Assembly (NCBI RefSeq): GCF_008728835.1
Contig: NZ_CP042582.1
Coordinates: forward strand, 3,708,217-3,772,216
Direction: 5' to 3'
DNA: 64,000 nt
Source of the DNA: Hypericibacter adhaerens
GTDB taxonomy: Bacteria > Pseudomonadota > Alphaproteobacteria > Dongiales > Dongiaceae
Below are positions 1 to 8,084 of this stretch, piece after piece. A program made the translations under genes and the position numbers. The first letter of the stretch is position 1; the number at the start of each line of letters is the position of its first letter. The notes under the pieces were generated by a model. The model worked only from the letters and a program-made list of their open reading frames with translations, searched no databases and had not been told where the DNA came from.

Positions 1-1
1 C

Positions 2-478
2 ATCGCCGTCGAGGGCGTGATGCAGTCCGGCAAGACCCACTTGGCCAAGCGCATCGGAACCGATCTGCAAGTGCCAGTGATTAGCGTTGACTGCTTCTCA
101 TTCAAAAGCCGCGACCCCCAGCGATTTGAGCGGCTGCCTGAAGGGTTGCCCTACCTGCAAATGATCGATGTTGCAGCACTCTCGGACGCGGTATCGACAG
201 CCCTTCGGGATCGGCCGCTAGTCGTCGTCGAAGGGATTTGTCTTCGCGATGCGCTATCACAGTTTGACTGCTCGCCGGACTTAACCATTTACGTCAAACG
301 CCTGTCTGAGAATACCCATCAGTGGTATCTCCCCTTCGACATCGAAGACTTCGAACAGGGGCGGTCAGATGTGTCCAGGTTCGACACAGATCAGATGGAG
401 TATCATAGCAGATCCCGCCCACACGAGTTGGCCACACTGGTGTTCTCCCGTGTAGAGACAACTCCTGATGAAGCCTGA
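2..478 (+). CDS. P-loop kinase-like protein, 5' end cut by the window
   Basis: The reading frame is open from the first bases of the window, so the start is missing. The first residues form a Walker A motif (GVMQSGKT, residues 5-12 of the fragment). Further on, VVVEGICL resembles the VVEG strand of uridine-kinase and nucleoside-kinase-like P-loop proteins, and a VDCF stretch sits where these kinases carry a substrate-binding Asp. These features suggest a phosphotransferase acting on a small molecule, but the substrate cannot be read from the sequence. It ends 80 bp before a convergent gene. An internal ATG at 17 would cut into the P-loop and is not a sensible start. Confidence 0.6.
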   Translation: MAVEGVMQSGKTHLAKRIGTDLQVPVISVDCFSFKSRDPQRFERLPEGLPYLQMIDVAALSDAVSTALRDRPLVVVEGICLRDALSQFDCSPDLTIYVKRLSENTHQWYLPFDIEDFEQGRSDVSRFDTDQMEYHSRSRPHELATLVFSRVETTPDEA

Positions 479-558
479 GGACACCCCTCTCGTGCCAGCA
501 GTGAAGCCGCCCCTAGTAAGCGCGAGGGCCGCAAGCTGCGGAGCATCGGGCTAGCAGC

Positions 559-1182
559 TCAATCGCCGGGATCATCCTCTGGCCATTTTTGCGAGATTGT
601 GTGACATGGTTCATGGAGCATTTCAAACATGCGGGACGGATCGCCATTGCCCATCGATACTATCAATGAGTTGGTTGGCGTTCTTGTGCCTCCATATTCT
701 CCGAGCGTCGGTCGCTCGATGATTGCGGTTCGATCACCGCTCGTTACACACAGTTGATCGCCATAGCTGCCGGAAAGGCGATCTTCGACAAAGCGCGTAA
801 GCCATGCTGGCCACAATTGTGGTGCCCTGCTTATTCGATTCAGTTGGCTAAAACGATCTACCAGAGTAAAGGCGGCGATTGCCGTAAACATCGCCACGCG
901 CTTTTGCGACGCTTCGTCGAAGAAAACTATATATGTCTCGACAAGCGGCAGCTGGAACTGCTCCACCTTCAGACGGTACATGAGCAGGTGTCCATCGCTG
1001 GACCGATAGAATGTGGTCGCGCGATTTAGATACGCCGGTGTGAAGTCTTGGAATTGCGGGCGAAAGACATCCTCTGTTGTTAACCCTTTATAATTGGGTG
1101 GGGTTGGTGGCTCCTCGGAGAAGACCGACGATGTCGACAATCCAATCAGCAGTACCGCAAAGACGAGCTTGGTAATTCGCAT
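559..1182 (-). CDS. Hypothetical secreted protein
   Basis: This encodes 207 residues with a clear N-terminal signal peptide: a basic start (MRITK), a hydrophobic core to about residue 18, then a Ser-rich region with likely cleavage near FS-EE (22-23). There is no lipobox Cys, so a periplasmic or secreted soluble protein is likely. I recognise no catalytic motif or family. A purine-rich AGGAAG stands about 9 bp before the ATG. Base composition is poorer in GC than the host genes to the right, in keeping with the mobile element. It lies just downstream of another minus-strand gene (1235-2332), separated by 52 bp, and could be cotranscribed with it. Confidence 0.6.
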   Translation of the reverse strand: MRITKLVFAVLLIGLSTSSVFSEEPPTPPNYKGLTTEDVFRPQFQDFTPAYLNRATTFYRSSDGHLLMYRLKVEQFQLPLVETYIVFFDEASQKRVAMFTAIAAFTLVDRFSQLNRISRAPQLWPAWLTRFVEDRLSGSYGDQLCVTSGDRTAIIERPTLGEYGGTRTPTNSLIVSMGNGDPSRMFEMLHEPCHTISQKWPEDDPGD

Positions 1183-1234
1183 TCCAAATCACTTCCTATC
1201 TTGAATGCCGTCGAAGCGTAGGCAACCGACTGCC

Positions 1235-2332
1235 CTAGGCGGCACGCAAGTAACGTTTCATTCTCGGCAGGAGGCGAAACCGCAGTGGCTGATAGTCTCG
1301 CGGCGGCTCTACCACCACGGGCTCGCCATCTTCTGGCGTCCATTTGATTCCCGAACTGGTCATAGCGTAGCGCGGCTCTCGCAGCCCTTCATTCCTCACA
1401 AAGACAATTGTACTCAGATTCAAGCGGCCGAAGAACTCTGGCAACGCACTGAGCGTCTTCTCGACAATTGTGATGCGCGCAACTAGATCCGACAAGGCAC
1501 GAGCCCACTCCCCAAACTCGTGGTCCTCTATCTGGTCCGTCGTCGGCTGAGAGTAAAACTCCATCGCAACAACCAGTTTGTCCCGAACGTACTGCAAATC
1601 GTTGATTGGAGAGTGGGAGAGGTCGAGGAAATTCCTGCCTGTGATTCGATGATAGCGCTTCAGCCTCAAAATCTTCTGGCCGCTGTTCCGCGCCTTGCGA
1701 CTAGAAACGTCGCCAAAGCCGTCGCCTTGTGTCTCGGGGGACAGGGCGTCTCTTGCATAATCTGTTATTTTTTCATCCCAGGTTAGCAGACCACGATTGT
1801 GCTGCACGATGCCCGCTAGGAACTTAAAGAGCGCCCCGCAGTTTTGTTGAAAGTGGGATCGCTGCGCTGAGAAGGCTCGCACTGTCGTCGATAGGAGAGC
1901 TGCGTCAATTTCTTTGATTAGTTCCGGGAGGTGGCGCCCGATACGATCAAACTGTTCTAGTCTATCTTTTCGGACTTGGTCGCTAACGAAGGCGTCCCGA
2001 AGCTGTTGGAGCTTCAATCCGTTTTTCTTGCAGCAGTCTTTGCCTACGGTCCTTCGCGCATCGCTCGAATACTCAACGACGCTTCCATCGAAATGTGTTC
2101 GCTCCTGACAATAGCAGCACCACACCATTCCTGATCGCGTTCCTACGGGATGAGCTATGGCGTAGTTATAAAGAATGCGGACGGGCTGGTCGTCATCTGA
2201 GGGCCGATCTAGTTTGTAACGCTCGACGCCTTCAGGGTTGGTGGAATCAATGAACTTGTAGCGACGAATAACTGCGTCGGCGCGCTCACGAACGCGTAGC
2301 AACCTGCGATAGTGTCGTTTCGATTCCGCCAT
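1235..2332 (-). CDS. Hypothetical protein with a Cys-rich, possibly zinc-binding segment
   Basis: About 365 residues, no signal peptide or membrane segment. Residues around 70-105 hold a cluster WCCYCQERTHF followed by GKDCCKK, a spacing that could bind zinc; the rest is charged and helical with several Arg/Leu-rich stretches. I do not recognise the family. The ATG at 2332 is preferred over an upstream in-frame TTG at 2356 because AAGGA lies 6 bp before it. It sits in the lower-GC element with a 438-bp empty stretch upstream that must contain its promoter. The zinc-binding idea is inference from Cys spacing only. Confidence 0.55.
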   Translation of the reverse strand: MAESKRHYRRLLRVRERADAVIRRYKFIDSTNPEGVERYKLDRPSDDDQPVRILYNYAIAHPVGTRSGMVWCCYCQERTHFDGSVVEYSSDARRTVGKDCCKKNGLKLQQLRDAFVSDQVRKDRLEQFDRIGRHLPELIKEIDAALLSTTVRAFSAQRSHFQQNCGALFKFLAGIVQHNRGLLTWDEKITDYARDALSPETQGDGFGDVSSRKARNSGQKILRLKRYHRITGRNFLDLSHSPINDLQYVRDKLVVAMEFYSQPTTDQIEDHEFGEWARALSDLVARITIVEKTLSALPEFFGRLNLSTIVFVRNEGLREPRYAMTSSGIKWTPEDGEPVVVEPPRDYQPLRFRLLPRMKRYLRAA

Positions 2333-2770
2333 GGTCAGTCCTTCAGCTATTGCCAAATCCCCCCTAATGTTCTCATTTTGTACCGATTCGCGCTAAATCG
2401 CAAGATATAGTGCGGCAGTGGACTGATATTTCATTATGTGGTAGGTGGCCGTGAGATAAGTTGTAGAAAACAAATGACTTTCTAGCTTCACCAAAGGGCT
2501 GGAGGGCCATCTTGTGGGAATTATTCGCGCCAGATTTCGGACGGCCATCACTGATGAGGAAGGCGCGCGTTACCCCCGTGGCCCACTCGATCAACCATTG
2601 ATGTCCCTGCCGGCAACTCAGCGGCCCCTATCGCGTGCGCCTTGTGACACCACAAATTTCAGGCGCAAAAATCTGATAGCCCATACGCATTGCGTCGAGC
2701 CGGCGCTTCCCCCCGTGGGGTGCCTCTCGTCTCGCAGCCTGGGCGCATGGTGGCCACGGCCGGCGCCGCG
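2333..2770. other. 438-bp stretch without a convincing gene
   Basis: It lies between the start of the Cys-rich protein gene and the end of the serine recombinase gene, both on the minus strand. Short open frames on either strand have no ribosome-binding site or recognisable product. It probably holds the promoter of the leftward Cys-rich gene; I see no strong hairpin or repeat. Confidence 0.4.
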
Positions 2771-3367
2771 CTACGCCGCAGACAGAATGCGGTGGACCGT
2801 GCCAACTCCAATCCCGAGCTTGTCCGCGATCTGCCGAACGCTGAGCCCTTTGTCCCTAGCAGCCCGAACCTTGCCCGCCTTTCCGTCCGCCACTGGGGGC
2901 CGGCCTAGCCGCTTGCCTTGCGCCCTAGCTCGCGCGAGCCCCGCAGTGACGCGTTCACGGATCATGGCGCGCTCAAACTCTGCGAAGACTCCAAGCATCC
3001 CGAACATGGCGCGCCCGGCTGGTGTTGACGTGTCCAAGCCCTGTTGATGTAGATATAGGTCAACGTGCTTCCCGTGCAGCTCCCCGAGGAAACCGACTAG
3101 GTCTTGCAGCGAGCGCCCGAGCCGGTCCACCGACCAAGCCGCCACCATGTCGAAGTCCCGCCGGGCGATACCCTTGCACAATGCATCGAAGGCGGGTCGC
3201 TGGTCGCGCCCCTTGGCGCCGCTGATGCCCTTGTCTGCGAACACTTGAACCACGTCCCATCCGTGACGCTCGGCTACCTCTGCCAGCTCGCGGCGCTGAT
3301 TCTCTGTCGTCTGCCCGTCTGTCGAGACACGGATGTACAGAGCCACGCGCTTTGATTTCCCGACCAT
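2771..3367 (-). CDS. Small serine recombinase (resolvase/invertase family)
   Basis: 198 residues, the usual size of a Tn3/Hin-type resolvase. The N-terminal catalytic domain has the nucleophile motif YIRVS (Ser15), then QRRE, the conserved SVDRLGRS segment with active-site Arg residues near 70, and the E-helix region FAEFERAMIRERV near 120-135. The C-terminus has the GKRLGRPP linker and a helix-turn-helix (SVRQIADKLGIGVGTVHRIL). The start at 3367 follows a GAGGGG Shine-Dalgarno 5 bp upstream; an in-frame ATG at 3397 lacks one. Such enzymes resolve cointegrates or invert DNA at short paired sites rather than integrating into tRNA genes, so it is probably not the integrase of this element. Inverted GTGTT/AACAC motifs just upstream are candidate recombination or operator sites. 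Confidence 0.9.
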   Translation of the reverse strand: MVGKSKRVALYIRVSTDGQTTENQRRELAEVAERHGWDVVQVFADKGISGAKGRDQRPAFDALCKGIARRDFDMVAAWSVDRLGRSLQDLVGFLGELHGKHVDLYLHQQGLDTSTPAGRAMFGMLGVFAEFERAMIRERVTAGLARARAQGKRLGRPPVADGKAGKVRAARDKGLSVRQIADKLGIGVGTVHRILSAA

Positions 3368-3412
3368 GTGATCCCCTCGCGTTGTGAACTGGCCCACAGG
3401 CTAGAGTGGGTG

Positions 3413-3442
3413 GTGTTCCATAATCAAGTGTTTTGGGAACAC
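3413..3442. promoter_or_regulatory. Inverted GTGTTCC/GGAACAC motifs upstream of the serine recombinase
   Basis: GTGTTCC at 3413-3419 is the exact reverse complement of GGAACAC at 3436-3442. A second nested pair, GTGTT (3428-3432) and AACAC (3438-3442), shares the right arm. A perfect 10-bp palindrome CAAGCGCTTG follows at 3474-3483. The position, 46-75 bp before the recombinase start, is where resolvase genes commonly carry their res site and autoregulatory operator. Function is inferred from position and symmetry. Confidence 0.4.
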
Positions 3443-3622
3443 ATAAAACGCACGCGCAGGAAGTGAGTCCGATCAAGCGCTTGCGTGGAGGTAGTGCGCG
3501 GGGGTTTTTGGAACGCGCTTCTATCCACTGGCGGATTCGTTGACGGCCGAATCCGAATGACTCATATGGGAGACCCTCGGTCGCATCCGAGCGACACCAA
3601 CCAACCCTTGGAGGGTCACCGC

Positions 3623-3811
3623 ATGTTCACACGTTCCGTCTACCTCAAGCTCCCGTTCCTCGGTGCCGTCTTCATCGGGCAGCGCTCAGAGCGCCGGACC
3701 GGCCCGTTCCTGTCCCGAGAGTGGGAACGCGGCGAGCTACTCCTGTGGATCGGCAGGTTTGACGTGATCTGGGCACCGGCAAAGAAGCTGGCCACTGAGA
3801 GGACCGCGTAG
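3623..3811 (+). CDS. Small hypothetical protein, 62 residues
   Basis: A short basic protein (MFTRSVYLKLP to KKLATERTA) with a central WERGELLLWIGRFDVIW stretch. GGAGGG stands 7 bp before the ATG, a good Shine-Dalgarno for a gene this short, which is the main reason to call it. The frame extends upstream to 3485 but the upstream part has no start with a binding site. I do not recognise the family; short proteins of this kind are common in phage early regions. It points the same way as the helicase and terminase-like genes downstream. Confidence 0.5.
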   Translation: MFTRSVYLKLPFLGAVFIGQRSERRTGPFLSREWERGELLLWIGRFDVIWAPAKKLATERTA

Positions 3812-4294
3812 GAGTCCAAAGCGAGTCACTGGCGCGTGTCTCGATGGGGGCGGCTCTCGGCAGGGGCCGCCCTTCTCGCTTCTGGTGGGCCCGCTGTGGG
3901 CCCTGGAGGGGGAGGAATGGGGCCCACCATTGATCACAGAGGAGCCGTTGCCGGCGCGCCGTCCTCCGAGGGATCACAAATCCCCTGCGCCTCCGGTGAT
4001 CCCGCCAGTTTCCGGCCGGTGTTGCGGCGCGTGTTGCGGCAAGGCGGCGATTAGGGCGCACCTTTGACCTAGAGAAGGCGGCCCGGTCGAATAGCGCCGA
4101 CCTTTGACCACAGAGAAACCGCCGCCAGCGCCCGCCGAGTGAATATCTGGCGCCCGCGCGCCTTTCAAATCTCCCGACCCCATTGGCGGCCCGACCTGCG
4201 GCCGTCTCCCCCTTTGAGCATTCGGCAAGGCGACTTTGGCGACCACCGAGCGTCGGACGCCAGGTGCCCCACAACCCTACCCCGAGGAGTCCCC
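3812..4294. other. 483-bp non-coding region with CCTTTGACC direct repeats
   Basis: No convincing gene. CCTTTGACC occurs at 4061-4069 and 4101-4109, exactly 40 bp apart and each in a longer similar context (GCGC before, AGAGAA after). A weaker copy CCTTTCAAA begins at 4161, 60 bp further. Related ATTGATCACAGAGGAG and GGATCACAAAT segments lie at 3929 and 3971. Spacing in multiples of 20 bp upstream of a DNA-binding-protein gene and a helicase gene fits iteron-like replication sites or operators. Function is inference. Confidence 0.4.
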
Positions 4295-4576
4295 ATGAAT
4301 GATCTGACTATTGCGTTCAACACCGCTCGCGTGTCGGCGATGAAGAAGAAGAAGACCAGAAATTACACGATCCGGCATCACACTTTGGACAACACCGCTG
4401 AGATCAACCTCACTGCCGCACAGGCGCGTCTCGCGCGCATTGGTGGCCGGGCGGTGTCGGCTTCCATCGTAGTCCGCCGCGCGCTTGAGGTGCTCATGTC
4501 TCGCCTAGACGCCGCAGACGGCAGCCCGGAACAGGAAGCTGCCGAGGTCGCGGCGCTGTTGAAGCACACGCACTGA
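4295..4576 (+). CDS. Ribbon-helix-helix-like small DNA-binding protein
   Basis: 93 residues. A basic stretch (KKKKTR, about 18-23) precedes a segment that reads like a ribbon-helix-helix fold: a short strand (NTAEINLT), a helix beginning AAQARLARI, a turn at GGRAVS, and a second helix ASIVVRRALEVLMSRL. The acidic C-terminus (DGSPEQEAAEV) may make protein contacts. GAGGAG lies 6 bp before the ATG at 4295. It stands 36 bp before the helicase gene on the same strand, so the two are probably cotranscribed. The likely role is an autorepressor or a replication or partition regulator of the element; the repeats at 4061-4170 are candidate targets. Fold assignment is by pattern only. Confidence 0.55.
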   Translation: MNDLTIAFNTARVSAMKKKKTRNYTIRHHTLDNTAEINLTAAQARLARIGGRAVSASIVVRRALEVLMSRLDAADGSPEQEAAEVAALLKHTH

Positions 4577-4612
4577 GCCGCCCCGCACTCCCACAGAGGA
4601 ACCTAGACTTCG

Positions 4613-6547
4613 ATGCGCAGCCCCCTGGCTATTCCCACCGAGGCGAACCTCTGGGAGCACCTCCGCTCCACAGCAATGTGGCGCCTCAGGTCCATCCTTG
4701 AGCGCCACGGCAACCGCCTTAGCTCGCAACACCACAACGCCCTATGGGCCCTAATCGTCTCCATGGTCGCCCGCCTGGAAGGCACCGACCACGGGCGTCT
4801 CGCCTTCGGACTCCCCACCGGCATGGGCAAGACGACTGCCATTGTCGCTCTGTGCGCTGCACTGGAGGGTGTTCGGCACCTGACCGGCAGCAGCCTGTCT
4901 TCGACGGGGACCAAGACCATTGCTGTATCTGCCTCCAAGGTTGAAGCGCTGTGCGAGCTGAAGCGCGCCATGATCGCAGAGGGTGTGAACCCCGAGCATG
5001 TCGGCCTGATCCACAGCAAGCGCTACTGGCCTTCAGTCGCTGAGAAGATCAAGGCCGGCGAGGCAAGAGACGACTACGCATCTGAACCCTCAGAGGGACA
5101 CGACCGTCCCATACTCTTGGTGTCCCATGCTCGGGTCCGAGGGCAGAATGGCGCGATTGCCGACTACATGCAGCGTGATCTGCTCATATGGGACGAAAGC
5201 CTATTCGTGTCGGACAGCAGTGGCGTATCGCTGTGCGCCCTAGACGAGAGCGCCGGTGCCCTTGAGCGTGTCGCCCGATATAAGCCTGAGTTTGTGGACC
5301 TTGCCGACTACTTGGACAGTTGCATCGGCCTCTGCCTCGCAAAGAGGGAGGAGCTGAAGGAAAGCGGCAAACCCGAGGTTGTCTTTCGGTTTCCGAGCCT
5401 CTCGGCTGACTACATGGAGACCTTCCGTGGTCTTCTCGGGACCAGACATGAGACCGTGTCCCGTCTGCTCGATTACGTGAATGAACCCATCCGCTACATC
5501 CCCACCAGTCTCGGGGGAGTCCTCTCGTATCGGCTGGCGATTCCTGACGAGTTGGAGAACATCGTCATCTTGGATGCCTCCCACCCCATCAGAGAGCTAG
5601 TGCGGTCGACCCAAGGCGTCATTGATGCAGAGCGAGAGCATCCCCTTATTGCAAGTCTCGGGATCAACCTCTCTGGCATTAAGCGCTTTGACCAGACGAC
5701 TATCAAATTCATGAAGCGGTCAGGAGGACGGACGGGCATGACCCGAAACCTCCTCAAGACCGGAGTTGGTCAGGAGCGTTCAGTTTCGCGAGAGTTGATC
5801 GAAGTGATCCGCAACATTCCGAAGGACGAGGCGGTCTTGGTCTTCACCTACAAGCCTCGACCGAAGGACAAGCGCTCGATGGCGTCTGTCCTCCTGGCTG
5901 ACTTGGAAGACGCTGGGATAGACATCAACGCCAAGGTCACTGACCACAGCGGACAGGAGCGTGATCGTATCACCGTTCTCACTTGGGGACAGGAAACCAG
6001 CAGCAATCACTACTCGCATTGCAAGCATGTGATCCTTGCTGGCGTCCTGATGCGAGCTGAGGAGGACGTTGCTGCCGCCTTTGTCGGTGAGACCCGGAAT
6101 ATCGGGGTGGACATCGACAACGCTCTGATCCGTTCCCTGATCCAGAGCGAGGCTGCCCACTGCGCCTATCAGGCCGCCTCTCGGGGATCTTGTCGGACAG
6201 CGGTCAATGGCATGGCCGAGGCAATGACGCTCTGGCTGATGCACGCGGACCCGGTCATCGTTCAGACCCTTCAGGAGGTAATGCCTGGGGTGAAGGTCGA
6301 GCCTTGGCTATCCGTGACGACCAGCTTCAAGGGCGCCAAGGGTAACGCTGCCGCTGTCACCATCGCGGGGTTCCTTGGGGGGCTTCCCCAGGATACCGAC
6401 ATGGTGTCCATCCGGTTCCTCAAGAGGAAGACAGGGTTGGACGGGATGCCGGCTCAATCCTTCAAGAGGGCACGGGACGCTGCTCTACAGTCTGTCCCGT
6501 GGGCGATGAACGGCCGTTCTCTGGTCCGCGTGTTCCCGGGGGATTAA
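4613..6547 (+). CDS. Superfamily-2-type helicase/ATPase of a mobile element
   Basis: 644 residues. Motif I is GLPTGMGKTT (66-75), a textbook SF2 Walker A; motif Ia-like IAVSASK follows near 103; motif II is LLIWDES (190-196) with DES in place of DEAD/DEAH. In the C-terminal half come VLVFTYKPR (motif IV-like), ITVLTWGQETSS (motif V-like) and YQAASRGSCR (motif VI-like, with Arg fingers). A helicase acting on the element's own DNA during replication is the simplest reading; no primase or nuclease domain was recognised. The upstream Shine-Dalgarno (AGAGGA) is rather far from the ATG. It is followed by about 200 bp containing a hairpin and then the terminase-like gene. Confidence 0.75.
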   Translation: MRSPLAIPTEANLWEHLRSTAMWRLRSILERHGNRLSSQHHNALWALIVSMVARLEGTDHGRLAFGLPTGMGKTTAIVALCAALEGVRHLTGSSLSSTGTKTIAVSASKVEALCELKRAMIAEGVNPEHVGLIHSKRYWPSVAEKIKAGEARDDYASEPSEGHDRPILLVSHARVRGQNGAIADYMQRDLLIWDESLFVSDSSGVSLCALDESAGALERVARYKPEFVDLADYLDSCIGLCLAKREELKESGKPEVVFRFPSLSADYMETFRGLLGTRHETVSRLLDYVNEPIRYIPTSLGGVLSYRLAIPDELENIVILDASHPIRELVRSTQGVIDAEREHPLIASLGINLSGIKRFDQTTIKFMKRSGGRTGMTRNLLKTGVGQERSVSRELIEVIRNIPKDEAVLVFTYKPRPKDKRSMASVLLADLEDAGIDINAKVTDHSGQERDRITVLTWGQETSSNHYSHCKHVILAGVLMRAEEDVAAAFVGETRNIGVDIDNALIRSLIQSEAAHCAYQAASRGSCRTAVNGMAEAMTLWLMHADPVIVQTLQEVMPGVKVEPWLSVTTSFKGAKGNAAAVTIAGFLGGLPQDTDMVSIRFLKRKTGLDGMPAQSFKRARDAALQSVPWAMNGRSLVRVFPGD

Positions 6548-6598
6548 AGACCGCACCCGTATAAGATTCTCCCGGCTTAGGTCGTTAAGTTGGGCCGG

Positions 6599-6639
6599 AT
6601 GACCCCCGTTTATGTCTAATAGGCTTATGCGGGGGTCAT
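6599..6639. repeat. 10-bp inverted repeat before the terminase-like gene
   Basis: ATGACCCCCG (6599-6608) and CGGGGGTCAT (6630-6639) are perfect inverted repeats separated by 21 bp. The structure sits 52 bp after the helicase stop and 110 bp before the terminase-like gene. No T-run follows, so a simple intrinsic terminator is unlikely; an operator, attenuator or packaging-related site is possible. Confidence 0.5.
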
Positions 6640-6749
6640 GACCTTCCCCGCCCCTACCTAGCCCTGCCGATCGACAGGCCACCTGCCTTGTCACATTCCA
6701 TGCCCCTGCCGTTGTGACGGCGGGCCCCCAACAACAGGAAACTGAAACC

Positions 6750-7142
6750 ATGACCGAAACGCCACCCCCGGCTGGGGAGGGCGCGACCAGCCTTGCCGGA
6801 AGGCAAGGGACCAGCCTTGGCAACAGCCAAGGGAACGACGCCCCTTTAACTGGCCGGGCCGCCCGAGAGGCGCTCCTAGAGCGCATCTGGAGGGCCACAG
6901 CCGAAGCCATCGCCCAGTCCTTGGAGTCTCCCGAAAAGGAAGACCACAAGGCGGCCATGATCAACGTGGCTCGCCAGTTTCTCACCGACAACAAGGTCAC
7001 CAACGAATCCCTTGACCGTATCGGCGAGAGCAAACACGTCGCCCTTGCAAAGGTGCTCAACGGGCTTCCCGAAGTGGACAGTGAAGCGGAACCCATCCGC
7101 CCCCTCTTTGGTGACCCCCTGCCCGCTCTCCCCGATCCGTAA
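6750..7142 (+). CDS. Terminase small subunit-like protein (T7/podophage type)
   Basis: 130 residues. The N-terminal 45 are Pro/Gly/Gln-rich and probably disordered. From about residue 45 there is a long helix (REALLERIWRATAEAIAQSL), then AAMINVARQFLTDNKV and, near the end, LNGLPEVDSEAE. The order helix, N-x-ARQFLKDN-like helix and LP(E/F)D-like end is what I know from small terminase subunits (DNA maturase A) of T7-like and related phages, which recognise phage DNA for packaging. No large terminase subunit was found in the window. The ATG at 6750 follows AGGAA; an in-frame GTG at 6714 has no better signal. Identification rests on motif resemblance and needs a profile search. Confidence 0.45.
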   Translation: MTETPPPAGEGATSLAGRQGTSLGNSQGNDAPLTGRAAREALLERIWRATAEAIAQSLESPEKEDHKAAMINVARQFLTDNKVTNESLDRIGESKHVALAKVLNGLPEVDSEAEPIRPLFGDPLPALPDP

Positions 7143-7161
7143 CCATGCAAAGGAAACGACC

Positions 7162-7359
7162 ATGACCGACAACAAGCCCGTGTCTCCCGAGGGCGAAGCA
7201 GCCGCCCGCCAACTCGACAGGGCCGGAAAGGTGTTGCTGAAGCTGAAGGGCTTGAAACATCGCCCCCACCTACTCGACCTGTTCGTCAAAGCGATCACAG
7301 CGGTCGAGGCAGAATACCCCAGTGCGACACACTGCAAGGTCTCCACGCTCGAAAGATGA
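7162..7359 (+). CDS. Small hypothetical protein of the coupled block
   Basis: 65 residues, helical and basic in the middle (AGKVLLKLKGLKHRPHLLDLFVKAI). AAAGGAAA lies just upstream of the ATG. Its stop codon overlaps the next start (ATGA at 7356-7359), so the following gene is probably translated by coupling. No family recognised. Confidence 0.55.
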   Translation: MTDNKPVSPEGEAAARQLDRAGKVLLKLKGLKHRPHLLDLFVKAITAVEAEYPSATHCKVSTLER

Positions 7360-8084
7360 CGACGCCCATCCGTCAGCGGTTGGCGGAATGTGCAGCGAAG
7401 GCGCGAACGTGCGAAGTCTCGGGATGCCATTTCCCGAGGCAGCATTTCGGGAAGTGGTGCGAAGCCCACGATAGGCGAGCCCAAGAGACCGGCCATCCCC
7501 TCGGCCGCACCATCCGGCGCCGTGAATTCGAGCCGTTCGTCAAAGACGCACGTCACTACCTCGAAAGACACCAAGACCACCCGCGAATCGCCACGGCCCT
7601 GAATTGGCTTGAGGCGCTGGTCTACGCAAGTGGACAGGCACCAGCCGAGATCATCCGCAAGTCAACCGCCCACGACCGTCTGTTGAAGTGGCTCGTCAAG
7701 CTGCGACGGCAGGAAACCTCACCGGTCGAGATTCTGGCCATCGTCATCGGCATCTATGCCTACCGGGAGTGGTCCCCGCAGGTCTTCCGCAGTGACCGGC
7801 ACTTCAACCACCAACTTGCCATCCGCGTCCTGCGTCTCGTCCGCCCGGAGCGTGTCACGACGATGCATCGCGGGTGCCACGAATACCTGAGTAAAGACCG
7901 CATCACGACCGGTGTTCGCGACCTGCTGAGCGAAGCGCTCAACAGACACGTTGGCGTCGTGGCCCTTTCGGTCGCTCGCAAGCTGGTGGCCAAGATCGAA
8001 GCCGCCAACCCCGTTCCAACCGCTCTAACCATGATCTTAGCCGGCACGATAACCGGCCCCATAGAAGGACTACCAAACGAATGA
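7356..8084 (+). CDS. Hypothetical protein with N-terminal Cys/His cluster
   Basis: 242 residues. The first 40 residues hold C-x4-C-H (CEVSGCH, 19-25) followed by W-C-x2-H (near 34-38), a spacing suited to one zinc ion. The remainder is rich in helices with many Arg and His and carries no catalytic motif that I recognise. Start and stop codons overlap those of both neighbours (ATGA at 7356 and 8081), which places it inside a translationally coupled block with the terminase-like gene. A DNA- or RNA-binding role is possible but unsupported beyond the zinc-like cluster. Confidence 0.6.
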   Translation: MTTPIRQRLAECAAKARTCEVSGCHFPRQHFGKWCEAHDRRAQETGHPLGRTIRRREFEPFVKDARHYLERHQDHPRIATALNWLEALVYASGQAPAEIIRKSTAHDRLLKWLVKLRRQETSPVEILAIVIGIYAYREWSPQVFRSDRHFNHQLAIRVLRLVRPERVTTMHRGCHEYLSKDRITTGVRDLLSEALNRHVGVVALSVARKLVAKIEAANPVPTALTMILAGTITGPIEGLPNE

